64,000 nucleotides of DNA from CAZGUX01 sp964529305 (GCA_964529305.1 CAZGUX010000310.1:1-64000), one strand, 5' to 3'. Shown: positions 17,683 through 27,352, counted from the first letter of the stretch. A program made the numbers and translations. The notes: a model not told the origin generated them from the letters alone.

Positions 17683-18813
17683 TCACTCAACGGCAAACCT
17701 GCAAGCCCGCACATGGGTGCGGCCCTGGATGGTCGCGTAATAGGTGAGAAGTAATCGGCTGCTGTCGAGGAGCAGCAACTCCGGAGTGCCGAAGGTGAAT
17801 CGCGGAAGTTCGTCCCACACAGCGGCGGAATTGGCCATCTGCTCGCCGCTCTCGGGCTCACCGGTAACCTGCTCGCGATCGCAATCCCACAACCGGACGC
17901 GACTGCCGGTGACCCAGCTTTTGCTCCCGTCTTCTGATTCCCAGAGATAGATACCGGCGCGGCCTGAACGGACGTTTCCGGCAGCGACGATCCTGCGATC
18001 GTCCAGCGCCATGGGGCTGGTAACCTGGGCCATGATTCCAGTGCTGAGGGGGGACTGCCACGTCGAGCCGTCATCCATCGACAGCGACATCCGGACCGGG
18101 AGAGTCCGCTCCGGCTCCTGGGTGAACGCCCATGCCAGCATCAGCAGGCGGCCTGAGGGAGTTCTCGTCAGCCGGGGGTCGCCGTAGTTGACCTTGCCGG
18201 CCGGATCGAACAGGGACTCGGCCGCCTTCAACGTCCGGCCTTCATCGCGGGAGCGGGTGTGAATGATGAACTGGAGGCCGTTCTCACCGGTGGCCTCGAG
18301 CGGCAGGAGAAGTTCTCCGCTCGTCGTGGTGAGCGAACGGGCGCCGGTATACACGTTGCGGGTCCGCCGATCGAGTTGGAGATCGCACGGAAACGACGGA
18401 CCCCACGATCCGCCGCGATCGTGGGATTGCGAAAGCACCAGGATCTGCTTCAACTGGCGGCCCGCTTCGCTGAAGATGTATGCGCCGGGCTTCTCAGCTT
18501 CGACATAAGTGAAGAACGCCTGTGCCGTGCCCGTGGCGGATGCCGAGAGGACGCCGCTGTGCACGGAACGGGGTTGGACGCCGCCCATAGCGTCGAAGAT
18601 CGTGACCGGGGCGCTCCACGTGATGCCCTCGTCGTCCGACCACTGGGTGCGCAGTACGCCGTCGCGAGAATGCTTCTCCCTGCCTTGGCGGTACGAACAG
18701 AGAATGCGGCCGCCCGGAAGGCGGCAGGCCGAAGGGAAGGCGCACACCGAACCGGCGCCTTCGACCGGACCGGGGCGCGAGACGGCAACGTCGTCCAGGA
18801 TTGTGACTTTCAT
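17683..18813 (-). CDS. sialidase-fold (BNR repeat) protein
   Basis: 376 residues from ATG at 18811-18813 (MKVTILDDVAVSRPG). This start overlaps the upstream stop as ATGA and was preferred over a longer frame. Motifs include FPSACRLPGGRILCSYRQG, SDDEGITWSAP, HDRGGSWGP, RDEGRTLKA and MDDGSTWQSP, typical of exo-sialidase-like propellers. There is no signal peptide. It lies 13 bp upstream of the third BNR gene in transcription order, so the genes are co-transcribed. The substrate is probably a glycan related to that of its two paralogues, which differ in sequence and so may have divided functions. Confidence 0.8.
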   Translation of the reverse strand: MKVTILDDVAVSRPGPVEGAGSVCAFPSACRLPGGRILCSYRQGREKHSRDGVLRTQWSDDEGITWSAPVTIFDAMGGVQPRSVHSGVLSASATGTAQAFFTYVEAEKPGAYIFSEAGRQLKQILVLSQSHDRGGSWGPSFPCDLQLDRRTRNVYTGARSLTTTSGELLLPLEATGENGLQFIIHTRSRDEGRTLKAAESLFDPAGKVNYGDPRLTRTPSGRLLMLAWAFTQEPERTLPVRMSLSMDDGSTWQSPLSTGIMAQVTSPMALDDRRIVAAGNVRSGRAGIYLWESEDGSKSWVTGSRVRLWDCDREQVTGEPESGEQMANSAAVWDELPRFTFGTPELLLLDSSRLLLTYYATIQGRTHVRACRFAVE

Positions 18814-19730
18814 GCGCTTTGGCGAACCGCCGCCGGCCGTGAAGCAACGTGAAGCGGGGCGAACGTCATCCTCGTGGTGGCCGGCACGGTGCCCGGTTCG
18901 CAACATTGACAGATTCCCAAATCGGCTCGCACCGTCGCCAGCATATAGGCTTCTTCGAACGTCAGCGAGTAGCGGACCATCAACAGGTCCACCATCTCTT
19001 CGCTGGCAATTCGCAGCGCCCTGGCGACATCGGGATCGTCTCCGGTCGTGATCCAGCTACCATCCTCGGCCTCGATCCACGGCCGGCGGATGCTCTCGCT
19101 ACGTTGGATATCGCATTGGAGCGTAACCACGGAGGCGACATCGAAGCCTACCATCGAGATCTCGCCGTCGCCCATGGAGCCGTGCACATCGCCCAACGAA
19201 AGCAGGGCTCCCGGCACGAACACGGGCAAGTGCAGAGTACACCCGGCGCGGATCTCGTTGTTGTCCATGTTCCCGCCATGAGGTCCCGGCAAGGCGGTAG
19301 GAACCGGCGGGCCCCCCGGCGCCACGCCAATGGTTCCGATCATCGGCCGGATGACAAAACGAAGCCGGTCGGAAAAATGCACCCACCCGTTTTCAACCCT
19401 CATGACACGGGTACTGAAGCGCTCCGCCCGTTGTCCCAACAATCCGGTCTTCTTCTTGACGGCGGTGAACCCCTGACGGCCGACCTCGATGTGACGGATG
19501 CGCACGATGAGGCTGTCCCCGGGTTCCGCGCCACGCACGAAAACAGGGCCGGTCACGGGATTTATGCCGTCCGGGTGGGGCCGTTCGAGCAGGTCGTCGT
19601 TCGTGCGGATGGTCCCGGTACGGGCGTCCTCCGTCTGGACGCTAAACACTTCGCCGGGCTCGACCATCATCACGGGTCCGTGATCGCCGCTGAAGGTGTA
19701 GGTTCGAAAATGGCTCGATAAGTGCTGCAT
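18810..19730 (-). CDS. acetamidase/formamidase family protein
   Basis: 306 residues. Family features: FSGDHGPVMMVEPGEVFSV near the N-terminus, NPVTGPVFVRGAEPGDSLIVRI, FVIRPMIGTIGVAPGG, GPHGGNMDNNEIRAG and LSLGDVHGSMGDGEI. This is the FmdA/AmdA fold, which hydrolyses acetamide or formamide to the acid and ammonia. It sits in the middle of a BNR operon (ATGA overlap downstream, 16 bp gap upstream). That placement suggests removal of an N-acyl or amide group during breakdown of an N-acetylated or amidated compound, which is inference. Confidence 0.88.
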   Translation of the reverse strand: MQHLSSHFRTYTFSGDHGPVMMVEPGEVFSVQTEDARTGTIRTNDDLLERPHPDGINPVTGPVFVRGAEPGDSLIVRIRHIEVGRQGFTAVKKKTGLLGQRAERFSTRVMRVENGWVHFSDRLRFVIRPMIGTIGVAPGGPPVPTALPGPHGGNMDNNEIRAGCTLHLPVFVPGALLSLGDVHGSMGDGEISMVGFDVASVVTLQCDIQRSESIRRPWIEAEDGSWITTGDDPDVARALRIASEEMVDLLMVRYSLTFEEAYMLATVRADLGICQCCEPGTVPATTRMTFAPLHVASRPAAVRQSA

Positions 19731-19746
19731 AGGGCTGTCTCGTGCG

Positions 19747-20964
19747 CTAACGGCGGGGAACGTTCATCCAAACGCCTTCGATGTGAGTGCTGGTCGGCGA
19801 CAACCGGTCAAACGCCGTGTTGGAGTCCCGCGGAGCATAGTAAGTCACGAGGATGCGGTCGCTTGCCACGGGGACGGCCGCTGCCGACCCGAAATCGAAA
19901 CGTCCCAGATTTTCGCGGTAATCGCGGGTATAGAGAATATCTTCGCGAGCCCACGTCTGGCCATCGTTCTCGCTCAGCCAACGGCGGAGGCCCCCTCTGG
20001 ATGCGCCGATGGCGCACAGAACGCCGTTGGGCAACAGCGTCAGGCGAGGCCACGACAGGGCGGTGAAGGCCGGCCGGGGCTTCGACCAATGACGTCCGTC
20101 ATCACGGCTGAAGGCAATGTCACTCGAAACATCGTAGCCTCCGGAGAGGGCGGGGCGATTCGCGCGGCAAAGGGCGATCCAGGCCCCGTCGGGCAGCCTC
20201 TGTATCGATACTTCGCGATAGCCGACCCCACTTCCCGCCGGAGCTTCAGCGACTACCGATCCCGCTTGCCAAGTCAAGCCATGATCGTCAGAGACCAGGA
20301 AAGCACAGGCGCCACTTGGATTCTGCCCGGTCCATACGTGGACCGGCATGTGCAATCGTCCCAGAGCCTCGAACAGCGGGCCACAACCAAGCGGGATCGC
20401 CGCAGCAAACGGAGGACAGGAGATCGGCTGGCTCTGCCGCCAACGGCGTCCTCCGTCGTCCGAGTAGTGAGTTCTCAGACGAAGCTTGCAGGAACCAGCC
20501 CCCCAGCCCCAAGGGTGAAGGTTCTTCTCAGGCCAGGCCCCCATCTTGCGGGGCTCGGACGCCGGAGGCCACTGAGGAGGCCGGGGCCACGGCGTCGCTT
20601 CGAGGTGGGCCATGATCAGGCGGCCGCTCGCCAACTCCGCGAGTCCCCATCCACCGCCGCCCTCCAACTCGCCTCTTTCCGCGATCACTTGCGGCACGGA
20701 CCAGGTTCGGGCACGATCAACCGATCGCATAAGCATGGTGCGCGGCGGATCGCCGGCGAGGAAGGTAAGGAGCACGTCGCCGCGCCGCGTGACCAGGGTC
20801 TGGCAGTACGAACAGCTTTCCTCGCTGTCGTAGATGACGTGCCGTCCCGAGGCTTCCCAGGCAATGGACGGCGCCGGGGAGACGGGGGCGGCCCCGAGGC
20901 TGGTGGTGTCCGCCGCCAGTCCCGCCGCCGACAGCCACGCCAGTTCACGCCGACTGATCCGCAC
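19747..20964 (-). CDS. exported sialidase-fold (BNR repeat) protein
   Basis: 405 residues. The N-terminus RISRRELAWLSAAGLAADT is a twin-arginine-type leader, so it is exported folded. BNR-like segments include VDRARTWSVP, DDGGRRWRQ, DDHGLTWQAG, DDGRHWSKP and NDGQTWARE. It is the first gene of the four-gene operon running down to 16551. Its upstream region holds a dyad (20975-20998) and faces the divergent Oar receptor gene. Activity on sialic acid is unproven; it is likely the extracytoplasmic enzyme of the pathway. Confidence 0.82.
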   Translation of the reverse strand: MRISRRELAWLSAAGLAADTTSLGAAPVSPAPSIAWEASGRHVIYDSEESCSYCQTLVTRRGDVLLTFLAGDPPRTMLMRSVDRARTWSVPQVIAERGELEGGGGWGLAELASGRLIMAHLEATPWPRPPQWPPASEPRKMGAWPEKNLHPWGWGAGSCKLRLRTHYSDDGGRRWRQSQPISCPPFAAAIPLGCGPLFEALGRLHMPVHVWTGQNPSGACAFLVSDDHGLTWQAGSVVAEAPAGSGVGYREVSIQRLPDGAWIALCRANRPALSGGYDVSSDIAFSRDDGRHWSKPRPAFTALSWPRLTLLPNGVLCAIGASRGGLRRWLSENDGQTWAREDILYTRDYRENLGRFDFGSAAAVPVASDRILVTYYAPRDSNTAFDRLSPTSTHIEGVWMNVPRR

Positions 20965-20974
20965 TCCAGCCTCT

Positions 20975-20998
20975 TTCTGTCATCATGTGAAAACAGAA
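20975..20998. promoter_or_regulatory. candidate IclR-type operator dyad
   Basis: TTCTGT (20975-20980) and ACAGAA (20993-20998) form a 6+6 inverted repeat just upstream of the BNR operon. The inner bases contain TGTGAAAA, also seen at 15633 before the IclR gene. It may be bound by the IclR-type regulator at 15635. Confidence 0.4.
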
Positions 20999-21086
20999 TT
21001 TATAACATAGGCTCGAGTTCCCGTCAATCAGGCCGGGCGAGTCCTCAAGTACGGGGAAGGGACTGTCGAAAATCAGCCAAAAATGC

Positions 21087-21116
21087 TTGACAGCAGGGCC
21101 GGCATCGGGGTATACG
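21087..21116 (+). promoter_or_regulatory. sigma70-type promoter for the Oar receptor
   Basis: TTGACA at 21087-21092, an 18-base spacer and TATACG at 21111-21116 make a good -35/-10 pair about 100 bp before the receptor start at 21219. Confidence 0.55.
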
Positions 21117-21218
21117 ATATTTGTTCAGGATGTGATAGTAGTTTTTTCAAGCTGGACGCGTAGGGGTCTGATCCAGCGTGAAAGCAGTTTCCAACACATG
21201 ATCAAAGAGGTTACTCGC

Positions 21219-24200
21219 ATGGAACGATCGCTTCGCCTCGTACGCGCCTTCCGGCTAGGATTCTCGTTCACGTTATGGATACACCTGTCCGTGCTGCAGG
21301 CTCAATCCCCCTTGAGCCGCATCGTGGGCACGGTTCGCGACCCGACCGGAGCCAGCGTGGCCTCCGCCACCGTTACCGGCAGGCTCGACAGCCGAGGCTT
21401 GACGCGATCCGTCCAGAGTGACGCGGAAGGGAACTTCACTCTGGACCTGCTGCCCGAGGGCACTTACAGCCTGACCTGTGAAATGGCGGGTTTCAAGAAA
21501 GCGTTCATCGCCAATATCCCGCTCACTAGCCGCCAGGTCATGCGCATCGATCTCGCTCTGGAGGTGGGTGACGCCGCCACGACCGTCGATGTCAGCGAGA
21601 CGGCTCCGGTCGTGAGCAGCGAAACAGCGACCGTGCAGGAGACGGTGATGACCCGCCGCTTCGTGGACAAGGAGCAAGGCCACCGTTACTACGGCTTTCT
21701 GTTCGCGTCGCAGTTTGTGCCGTACGGCGGCTACTCTTCGGTGCTCACCAGCTATCGCGGCCCGGGAACCACGAGCAACCAGCTACGCTCCCGCATGGAA
21801 GGACTGGAGGTGGACAACCAGCACCCGCCGACGCCTCCCGACTATGTCAGCGAGATCAAGGTGGGCTACTCCGGCATGAAGGCCGAGTCCCAGTCGCCGC
21901 TGCTCATGGACGTGAGCACCCGCAACGGATCGAACCAATTCCACGGGCTCTTCGAAGTCCAAGGGCAGAACCCCGCGATGAACTCGCTCGGGCCCAATCC
22001 CAATGCCCGCCGGGCCGGCGGGCAGACGACCAACCTGCGCTGGTACGGACGCCTGGCCGGGCCCGTGCTCATCCCGAAGATCTACAACGGAAAGAACCGG
22101 ACGTTCTTCTGGTTCGGATTCACCCGATTCGCGCTCCGCGACCTGGGACAGACGCGGGGTTCGTATTACATTGCCGCTCCGGCCTGGCGCGGCGGAGACT
22201 TTTCGCAAGTACCAACCAATTTCTTCACCAACAGTTCGCGGACCCTGTTCGATCCCGCCACCGGCCAACCATTCCCCGGCGGGACGGTCCCGGCGAGCCG
22301 GGTGAATGCCGTGTCCGGGAACATTCAGGCCCTGAATCCCGCGCCGAATCTGGTCAACCTGTCCGATCCCGCCTTCACCGGTTTGAACTGGCGAAATCAG
22401 TCCGCCGGGAAACTGTATGGCAGAAGCAGCCTGAACATCCGAAACTTCCGTTTCGACCATCAGCTCACCTCGAAGGACAGCCTCTTCTACTCGTACAACC
22501 GGATCGTCATCAACAATCTCAACGACGCAACCGAGGGCTTCAATATCTGGCAGGAGATCAGCCGCAATCCAACCCGTAACCACGTCCTGAGTTGGACCCG
22601 GGTGGTGTCACCGACCATGCTGAATGAACTGCGAGTGGGTCTTGCCAGGGGCGAATCCGAGTTCGGGCCGATACCCACCGATGCATCCACTCTGGGGTAC
22701 GAGCCGAGATTTGGCAACGGTCTCGAGGCCTTGCGGGATCTCGGGTTCACCTGGACTCCCGGAGGATTCAATCCAGACAGCCGCCTGGGGAATGCGCTGC
22801 CGGTGGTTTGCGTCGCCGGAGTCTACTCTCCTTTGTGCGGATTCAGCCGCGGCCGGCAGAGGGTCAATCTGGGCTTGCTCGACAACCGCCACCTGATCGA
22901 CAATTTCAGCATCCATCGCCGGTCTCACTCGATCAAGATGGGAATTGATGTTGTCCGTCTGCTGGACGCGGGTTACGGCGGAAATCCATTCGGCGATTTT
23001 TACTTCGACGGCCGCTTCACCGGTTTGCCGTATGCCGACTTCCTGCTCGGCCTGCCCGGCACGAGCGGGCGTAGCGGGATCCTTCCGCGCCCGTACAGGC
23101 AGGGAGGGTGGTACGCGGGCTACGTGCAGGACGACTGGAAGCTTCATCCGAATCTGACGGTCGAGTTGGGGGTGCGCTTCGAGTATTTTCCCGTAGTCCG
23201 GGAGAAGAACGGCCTGATGGTGAACTTCGACCCCAAGACCGCGTCGCTGGTGGTCCCCAACGAACAATCGCTCAGGCAAATCAGCCCGGCTTTCCCGGTG
23301 AACCAGTTGACCGTGCTCACCACGGCGCAGGCCGGCTTTCCGGAATGGCTGCGAAACTACCCGCAGCCGTTGTTCTATCCGCGCGCCGGATTTGCGTGGC
23401 GTCCGTTCAGCCACGCAAGAACGGCGGTCCGCGGGGGTGTGGGCCAGTTTTCTTCGGCGCCCACACTCCGCCAGTCGATGGTGTCGAACTCTCCGTTTGT
23501 CCTCGACGAGACCTTCGACAACGTGTTCACCAACGGGCAGCCGGCGTTCTCTTTCCCAAATCCCTTTCCCACGGGAACAGGCCGGATTCCGGCCCAATCG
23601 GCTTTTGGGGTCACGCCGGATTTCCCCGTACCGTATTCGTACAACTGGAACCTGTCAGTCGAACAGGAACTTTTGCCCAACATGGGGCTCCGGTTGTCGT
23701 ACATGGGCGCGAAGGTTACGCAGCTAGGCTACCGCCGGAATATCAACAAGCCGGCTCCGGGTCTTCTGCCCTACCGCAGCGACTGCGCCTCTCAGCCATC
23801 GGGATCGTGTGTCGGACCGCGTTATCAGAACTTCAGCAGTGTCACGCTGGCGGAAGCCGGAGCCAACTCCATCGCCAACGTATTTCAGATCGAACTGCGC
23901 AAACGATGGTCGCACGGGTTGGAGTTCAGCGTGGATTACTCGATGAACCGGACCCTGACCGATGCGCAGGACACCGGGGATAATCGGGGTGGTTCGGACT
24001 ACGGGAGCCTGATCGAAGATCCGGACAACCGGCGGCGCGACCGTGGAGTCCACGGCCGGACGGTTCCGCATCGTCTGGTGGCGATGCACGTTTGGGAGCT
24101 CCCGTTCGGTAGGGGCCACCAGTGGCTGAACCGGAGCCGCCTGCTGGACGCCTTTGCCGGCGGCTGGACCGTCGTGGGGCAATGGTCCTACTCGAGCCGG

Positions 24201-24656
24201 GTGTGGCTGACTCCGATCTGGAGCGGTTCCGACTTCAGCAATACCGGCACGTTCGCAGCACGCCCTGATCTGGTGGCAGGCTGTGACCCATCCGTCGACA
24301 ACCCCAGCGCCTCGCGCATCTTCAACCCGGGCTGCTTTGCTATTCCGTCCCCGGGCCGCTACGGAAGCGCCGGGCGCAGCCTCTTTCCCGGGCTGCCTTT
24401 CAGTACTTCGGTTTGGAGCGATTCGGTCCTCAACTTCTTCAAGACGTTTCAACTGACGGATCGCTACGCGGAGCAGGGAGTGCGTCTGCGGGTGGGTGCG
24501 TACTTCGTGAACTTCGCCAACCATCCTTATTTGAGCGGTGCGTTCCCCACGGGGTATGGCGACGCCAACAACGTCACCATCAACTCGCCGAATGCGGACA
24601 GGGGGACCTACGTCGGAAATCGTACGGTCCAGATTTCGGCGCGGCTGGAATTTTGA
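21219..24656 (+). CDS. Oar-like TonB-dependent receptor
   Basis: 1145 residues from ATG 21219, chosen because AAGAGG precedes it and a signal sequence follows (LGFSFTLWIHLSVLQAQ). The carboxypeptidase-regulatory-like domain is at about 35-115 (IVGTVRDPTGASVASATVTG, LDLLPEGTYSLTCEMAGF). The very large barrel ends in ISARLEF. A TonB-linked receptor of this class would import oligosaccharides or similar ligands. It is divergent from the BNR/acetamidase operon and probably supplies its substrate. Two cysteine pairs in the barrel (YRSDCASQPSGSCVG; DLVAGCDPS...NPGCFA) may form disulfides. Confidence 0.85.
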   Translation: MERSLRLVRAFRLGFSFTLWIHLSVLQAQSPLSRIVGTVRDPTGASVASATVTGRLDSRGLTRSVQSDAEGNFTLDLLPEGTYSLTCEMAGFKKAFIANIPLTSRQVMRIDLALEVGDAATTVDVSETAPVVSSETATVQETVMTRRFVDKEQGHRYYGFLFASQFVPYGGYSSVLTSYRGPGTTSNQLRSRMEGLEVDNQHPPTPPDYVSEIKVGYSGMKAESQSPLLMDVSTRNGSNQFHGLFEVQGQNPAMNSLGPNPNARRAGGQTTNLRWYGRLAGPVLIPKIYNGKNRTFFWFGFTRFALRDLGQTRGSYYIAAPAWRGGDFSQVPTNFFTNSSRTLFDPATGQPFPGGTVPASRVNAVSGNIQALNPAPNLVNLSDPAFTGLNWRNQSAGKLYGRSSLNIRNFRFDHQLTSKDSLFYSYNRIVINNLNDATEGFNIWQEISRNPTRNHVLSWTRVVSPTMLNELRVGLARGESEFGPIPTDASTLGYEPRFGNGLEALRDLGFTWTPGGFNPDSRLGNALPVVCVAGVYSPLCGFSRGRQRVNLGLLDNRHLIDNFSIHRRSHSIKMGIDVVRLLDAGYGGNPFGDFYFDGRFTGLPYADFLLGLPGTSGRSGILPRPYRQGGWYAGYVQDDWKLHPNLTVELGVRFEYFPVVREKNGLMVNFDPKTASLVVPNEQSLRQISPAFPVNQLTVLTTAQAGFPEWLRNYPQPLFYPRAGFAWRPFSHARTAVRGGVGQFSSAPTLRQSMVSNSPFVLDETFDNVFTNGQPAFSFPNPFPTGTGRIPAQSAFGVTPDFPVPYSYNWNLSVEQELLPNMGLRLSYMGAKVTQLGYRRNINKPAPGLLPYRSDCASQPSGSCVGPRYQNFSSVTLAEAGANSIANVFQIELRKRWSHGLEFSVDYSMNRTLTDAQDTGDNRGGSDYGSLIEDPDNRRRDRGVHGRTVPHRLVAMHVWELPFGRGHQWLNRSRLLDAFAGGWTVVGQWSYSSRVWLTPIWSGSDFSNTGTFAARPDLVAGCDPSVDNPSASRIFNPGCFAIPSPGRYGSAGRSLFPGLPFSTSVWSDSVLNFFKTFQLTDRYAEQGVRLRVGAYFVNFANHPYLSGAFPTGYGDANNVTINSPNADRGTYVGNRTVQISARLEF

Positions 24657-24735
24657 CGAATCAACACCCCTTGCGCTGTCCGCCACGCCCGGCGGCTGGC
24701 TATGCAACTCTTGCAACCCGCGCGCTCACGGGGCG

Positions 24736-24836
24736 GTGAAAAAAAGGGACATCCACCCCGTTTCCGGTCAACGCTTCGTGGAGAGGGCAGCAACGATTTG
24801 TGGCCGCGAAACGGGGTGAACGTCCCTGTTTTTTCA
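24736..24836. repeat. foldback (MITE/REP-like) element
   Basis: The arms GTGAAAAAAAGGGACATCC...GTTTC (from 24736) and its near-exact reverse complement (24808-24836) pair over about 29 bp with a few mismatches and one bulge. The loop is about 40 bases. It sits in the gap between the receptor and histidine kinase genes, which converge here. It may act as a bidirectional terminator or be a dispersed repeat. Confidence 0.6.
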
Positions 24837-24916
24837 CGGCTGCTCACGCGCGCGGTTCGAAGGCGTGACCTTGGCTGTCCAACACGCACAAAGCAACAAA
24901 TGTCCTGGCAGGCCGA

Positions 24917-26932
24917 TTACCGTTGCTCCACTGTGTGGGAGCCATTGGCCGGCGGGGGAGGGTCCAGCACAAGCGTGAACGTGCTGCCCCTCCCGTATTC
25001 GCTGTCGACGGTGATCCGGCCGCCCAGCAGGGCGGCCATCCGCTGGCTGAGATACAACCCCAGCCCACATCCTTCGTTTTGGTGGGACGCGTCACCGGGG
25101 ACGCGCGAGAACTCTTTGAACAGTCTGGCCTGGTCCTCGAGCCGGATTCCGATTCCCGTGTCCTTCACAACAAAGCGAACCGCGGTCCTTCCATTCGTGC
25201 CATATGCTTCGAGCGAAAGGAAGACGCCTCCCTGCTGCGTGAACTTGACGGCATTGCTGGCCAGGTTGATCAGGATCTGGCTCAACAGCCTGCGGTCGGT
25301 CTCCAGGGTCACCGCGGGCTGGCGAGCGACAACCTCCAGTTGGAGATTTCGCTCCGCGGCCAGTGGATGCAGCGTCTGAGCCACCTCCTCCAGTATTTCG
25401 GCCGCGTTGACCGGTTTCACGTTGGGTTCCATTCGTCCGGATTCGATCCTGGAGAGATCGAGCAGGTCGTTGATGATCGCCAGCAGGTGCCTGGCGCTGG
25501 AACGCACGAGTCCGAGTTGGCGCTCCTGGGCCTCGTTGAGCGGTCCCTGGAGCTTCATCAGCAGAAGGCCGGTGAAGCCGATGATGGCGTTCAAGGGGGT
25601 TCTCAACTCATGGGACATCGCGGCCAGAAACCGGTCCTTTGCCTCGAGGGCAGCCTCCAGTTGGAGGTTCTTCTCCCGGAGGGTCTCCTGGAAGACATGA
25701 CGGTCGGTAACGTCCCGAACGGAACTGCAGATCAGGGGATCGTCGTCCGTTTCCACCGGGCCGAGCGTCACCTCGAGAGGGAACTCGGTTCCGTCCGCGC
25801 GAACCCCAGTCAGTTCGCGGAGCGGACTCATCGCCGCGACGCAGGGCCGTTCCACGTAGCCGCGGAAGTGCCCCTGATGCTCTTTGCGGTAGCGTTCCGG
25901 GATCAGGATCTCGATGGGTTGGCCGATCAACTGCTGCCGCCGGTATCCAAACATCGTTTCCACCCGGGAATTGACCAGCACGATCCGTGAACTCCGGTTG
26001 GCCACCACGATCGCATCCGGGACCGACTCGAGAACGCCCTGGAGCCGCTCCTGCGCCCTCTTGCGCGAGGTGATGTCACGATAGATAATGCAGGCTCTGC
26101 CGATGTGCCCGAAGTGATCGCGCATGGGTGACATGGCGAGGGATACGTCGACCCGCCGGCCATCCTTCCGGATCCGCACCGTTTCAGGACCTTCGGCAAT
26201 CTCCCCTCGCTGGACTCGCTCCAGGTTCGCCTCCAGTTCCTCATGGTGCTCCAGCGGCGTGATCAGGTGAATCGACTGCCCCACCGCCTCCTCAACCGAA
26301 TAGCCGAACAGTTTTTCCGCGCCACGGTTCCAACTCAGGATGAGACCTTGAGAGTCCACGCTGACGATCGCGTCGGTTGACGCTTCGACAATGGCCGCCA
26401 GGTGCAGCCTCGCTTCCCTGGCTGCCTCGACTTCGGTCAGGTCGGTGATCACGGCGCAAATGCCGGTCCGATCTCCGTTTTGCATGGCGCGCGTGGAAAT
26501 ATGGACGGGCATCGTGCCGCCGTCATAGCGGAGCAACGCCAATTCCACCCGCTCGGTTTCCGAATCCTTCACTTCCAGTAGCGCGGCGGCGCGGAGACGA
26601 TCGGCGGGCGCAATCAGGTCCCACAGACTCGCGCCGATCACCTTCTCCAGGCTGACGCCGGCCATCGCCGCGAAGCGGGAATTGCAGTAGAGAATGGTCC
26701 CTTCGGGCGACAGAGCCAGCGCGCCCTCCGTCATGGCTTCGATCAACACCCGGTAGGGCTTCTCGTCTTTGTTGTGGGTGAAGACCCGGTCGCCCTCGGG
26801 CGTCGAGATGAGCAACGTGTCGACATCGCCGCGATGGATGGTGAAGATCAGTTGGCGCGCGGCCTCCAACTCGGCACGCAAGCCGGCCACCTCGGCCAGC
26901 AATTCCGTTCGGCCTTTCGCGTCTCTGGTCAC
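24917..26932 (-). CDS. PAS-domain hybrid-free sensor histidine kinase linked to KaiB
   Basis: 671 residues from GTG 26930-26932, which overlaps the kaiB stop as GTGA; this coupling decided the start. A short coiled N-terminus (LLAEVAGLRAELEAARQ) is followed by three PAS domains (about residues 65-185, 190-310, 315-430). The HisKA box is AAMSHELRTPLNAI with H441, and the HATPase_c domain has NLASNAVKF, DTGIGI and GCGLGLYL. There is no transmembrane segment, so it is cytoplasmic. Translational coupling suggests it senses or transmits the state of the KaiB/KaiC system, like SasA, though the domain layout is different. Confidence 0.88.
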   Translation of the reverse strand: MTRDAKGRTELLAEVAGLRAELEAARQLIFTIHRGDVDTLLISTPEGDRVFTHNKDEKPYRVLIEAMTEGALALSPEGTILYCNSRFAAMAGVSLEKVIGASLWDLIAPADRLRAAALLEVKDSETERVELALLRYDGGTMPVHISTRAMQNGDRTGICAVITDLTEVEAAREARLHLAAIVEASTDAIVSVDSQGLILSWNRGAEKLFGYSVEEAVGQSIHLITPLEHHEELEANLERVQRGEIAEGPETVRIRKDGRRVDVSLAMSPMRDHFGHIGRACIIYRDITSRKRAQERLQGVLESVPDAIVVANRSSRIVLVNSRVETMFGYRRQQLIGQPIEILIPERYRKEHQGHFRGYVERPCVAAMSPLRELTGVRADGTEFPLEVTLGPVETDDDPLICSSVRDVTDRHVFQETLREKNLQLEAALEAKDRFLAAMSHELRTPLNAIIGFTGLLLMKLQGPLNEAQERQLGLVRSSARHLLAIINDLLDLSRIESGRMEPNVKPVNAAEILEEVAQTLHPLAAERNLQLEVVARQPAVTLETDRRLLSQILINLASNAVKFTQQGGVFLSLEAYGTNGRTAVRFVVKDTGIGIRLEDQARLFKEFSRVPGDASHQNEGCGLGLYLSQRMAALLGGRITVDSEYGRGSTFTLVLDPPPPANGSHTVEQR

Positions 26933-27273
26933 GGCGCGCACAGCTGCAGGCCCAGTCCCACAAGCACGCGATCCTTGGCCGACAAATCGCCGACGATCCG
27001 TCGAATCGGCGCCGGCAGGTGCTTGATGAGGGTGGGTGTTGCCAGGATCTGTTCCGCCTTGGCCATTGACGGCTGCTGGTAGATGTCGATCACATCCAGC
27101 CGATACCGGCCTTGAAGGCTTTCCTCGCAAATGGCTTTGATATTCGCGATCGCCATAGCGGAGCGCGGGGTGGCCCCCGCCACGTACAGGCGCAGAATAT
27201 AGCTATTGCCAGAGGATGGGCTAAGTTGCCCGGCTTTGGGTTTCTGTCCCGCCTCCGAATTCTTGCGGCTCAT
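26929..27273 (-). CDS. kaiB: circadian clock protein KaiB homologue
   Basis: 114 residues, with AGAGGA upstream of ATG. The thioredoxin-like KaiB core is clear: SYILRLYVAGATPRSAMAI, ICEESLQGRYRLDVIDIYQQP, AEQILATPTLIKHLPAPIRR. KaiB binds KaiC hexamers and changes their phosphorylation state in cyanobacteria. About 20 extra polar residues precede the domain (KNSEAGQKPKAGQLSPSSG). It lies 285 bp downstream of kaiC with a hairpin in the gap, and overlaps the kinase gene by 4 bp. No kaiA is present, as is usual outside cyanobacteria. Confidence 0.92.
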   Translation of the reverse strand: MSRKNSEAGQKPKAGQLSPSSGNSYILRLYVAGATPRSAMAIANIKAICEESLQGRYRLDVIDIYQQPSMAKAEQILATPTLIKHLPAPIRRIVGDLSAKDRVLVGLGLQLCAP

Positions 27274-27352
27274 TGGATGGTCCTCTCACCGACAGACTGA
27301 AGTGGCCAGGCGTCCGGCGGAATGAGCGGCTGAAGGGAGCCGGTGGCGAAGG

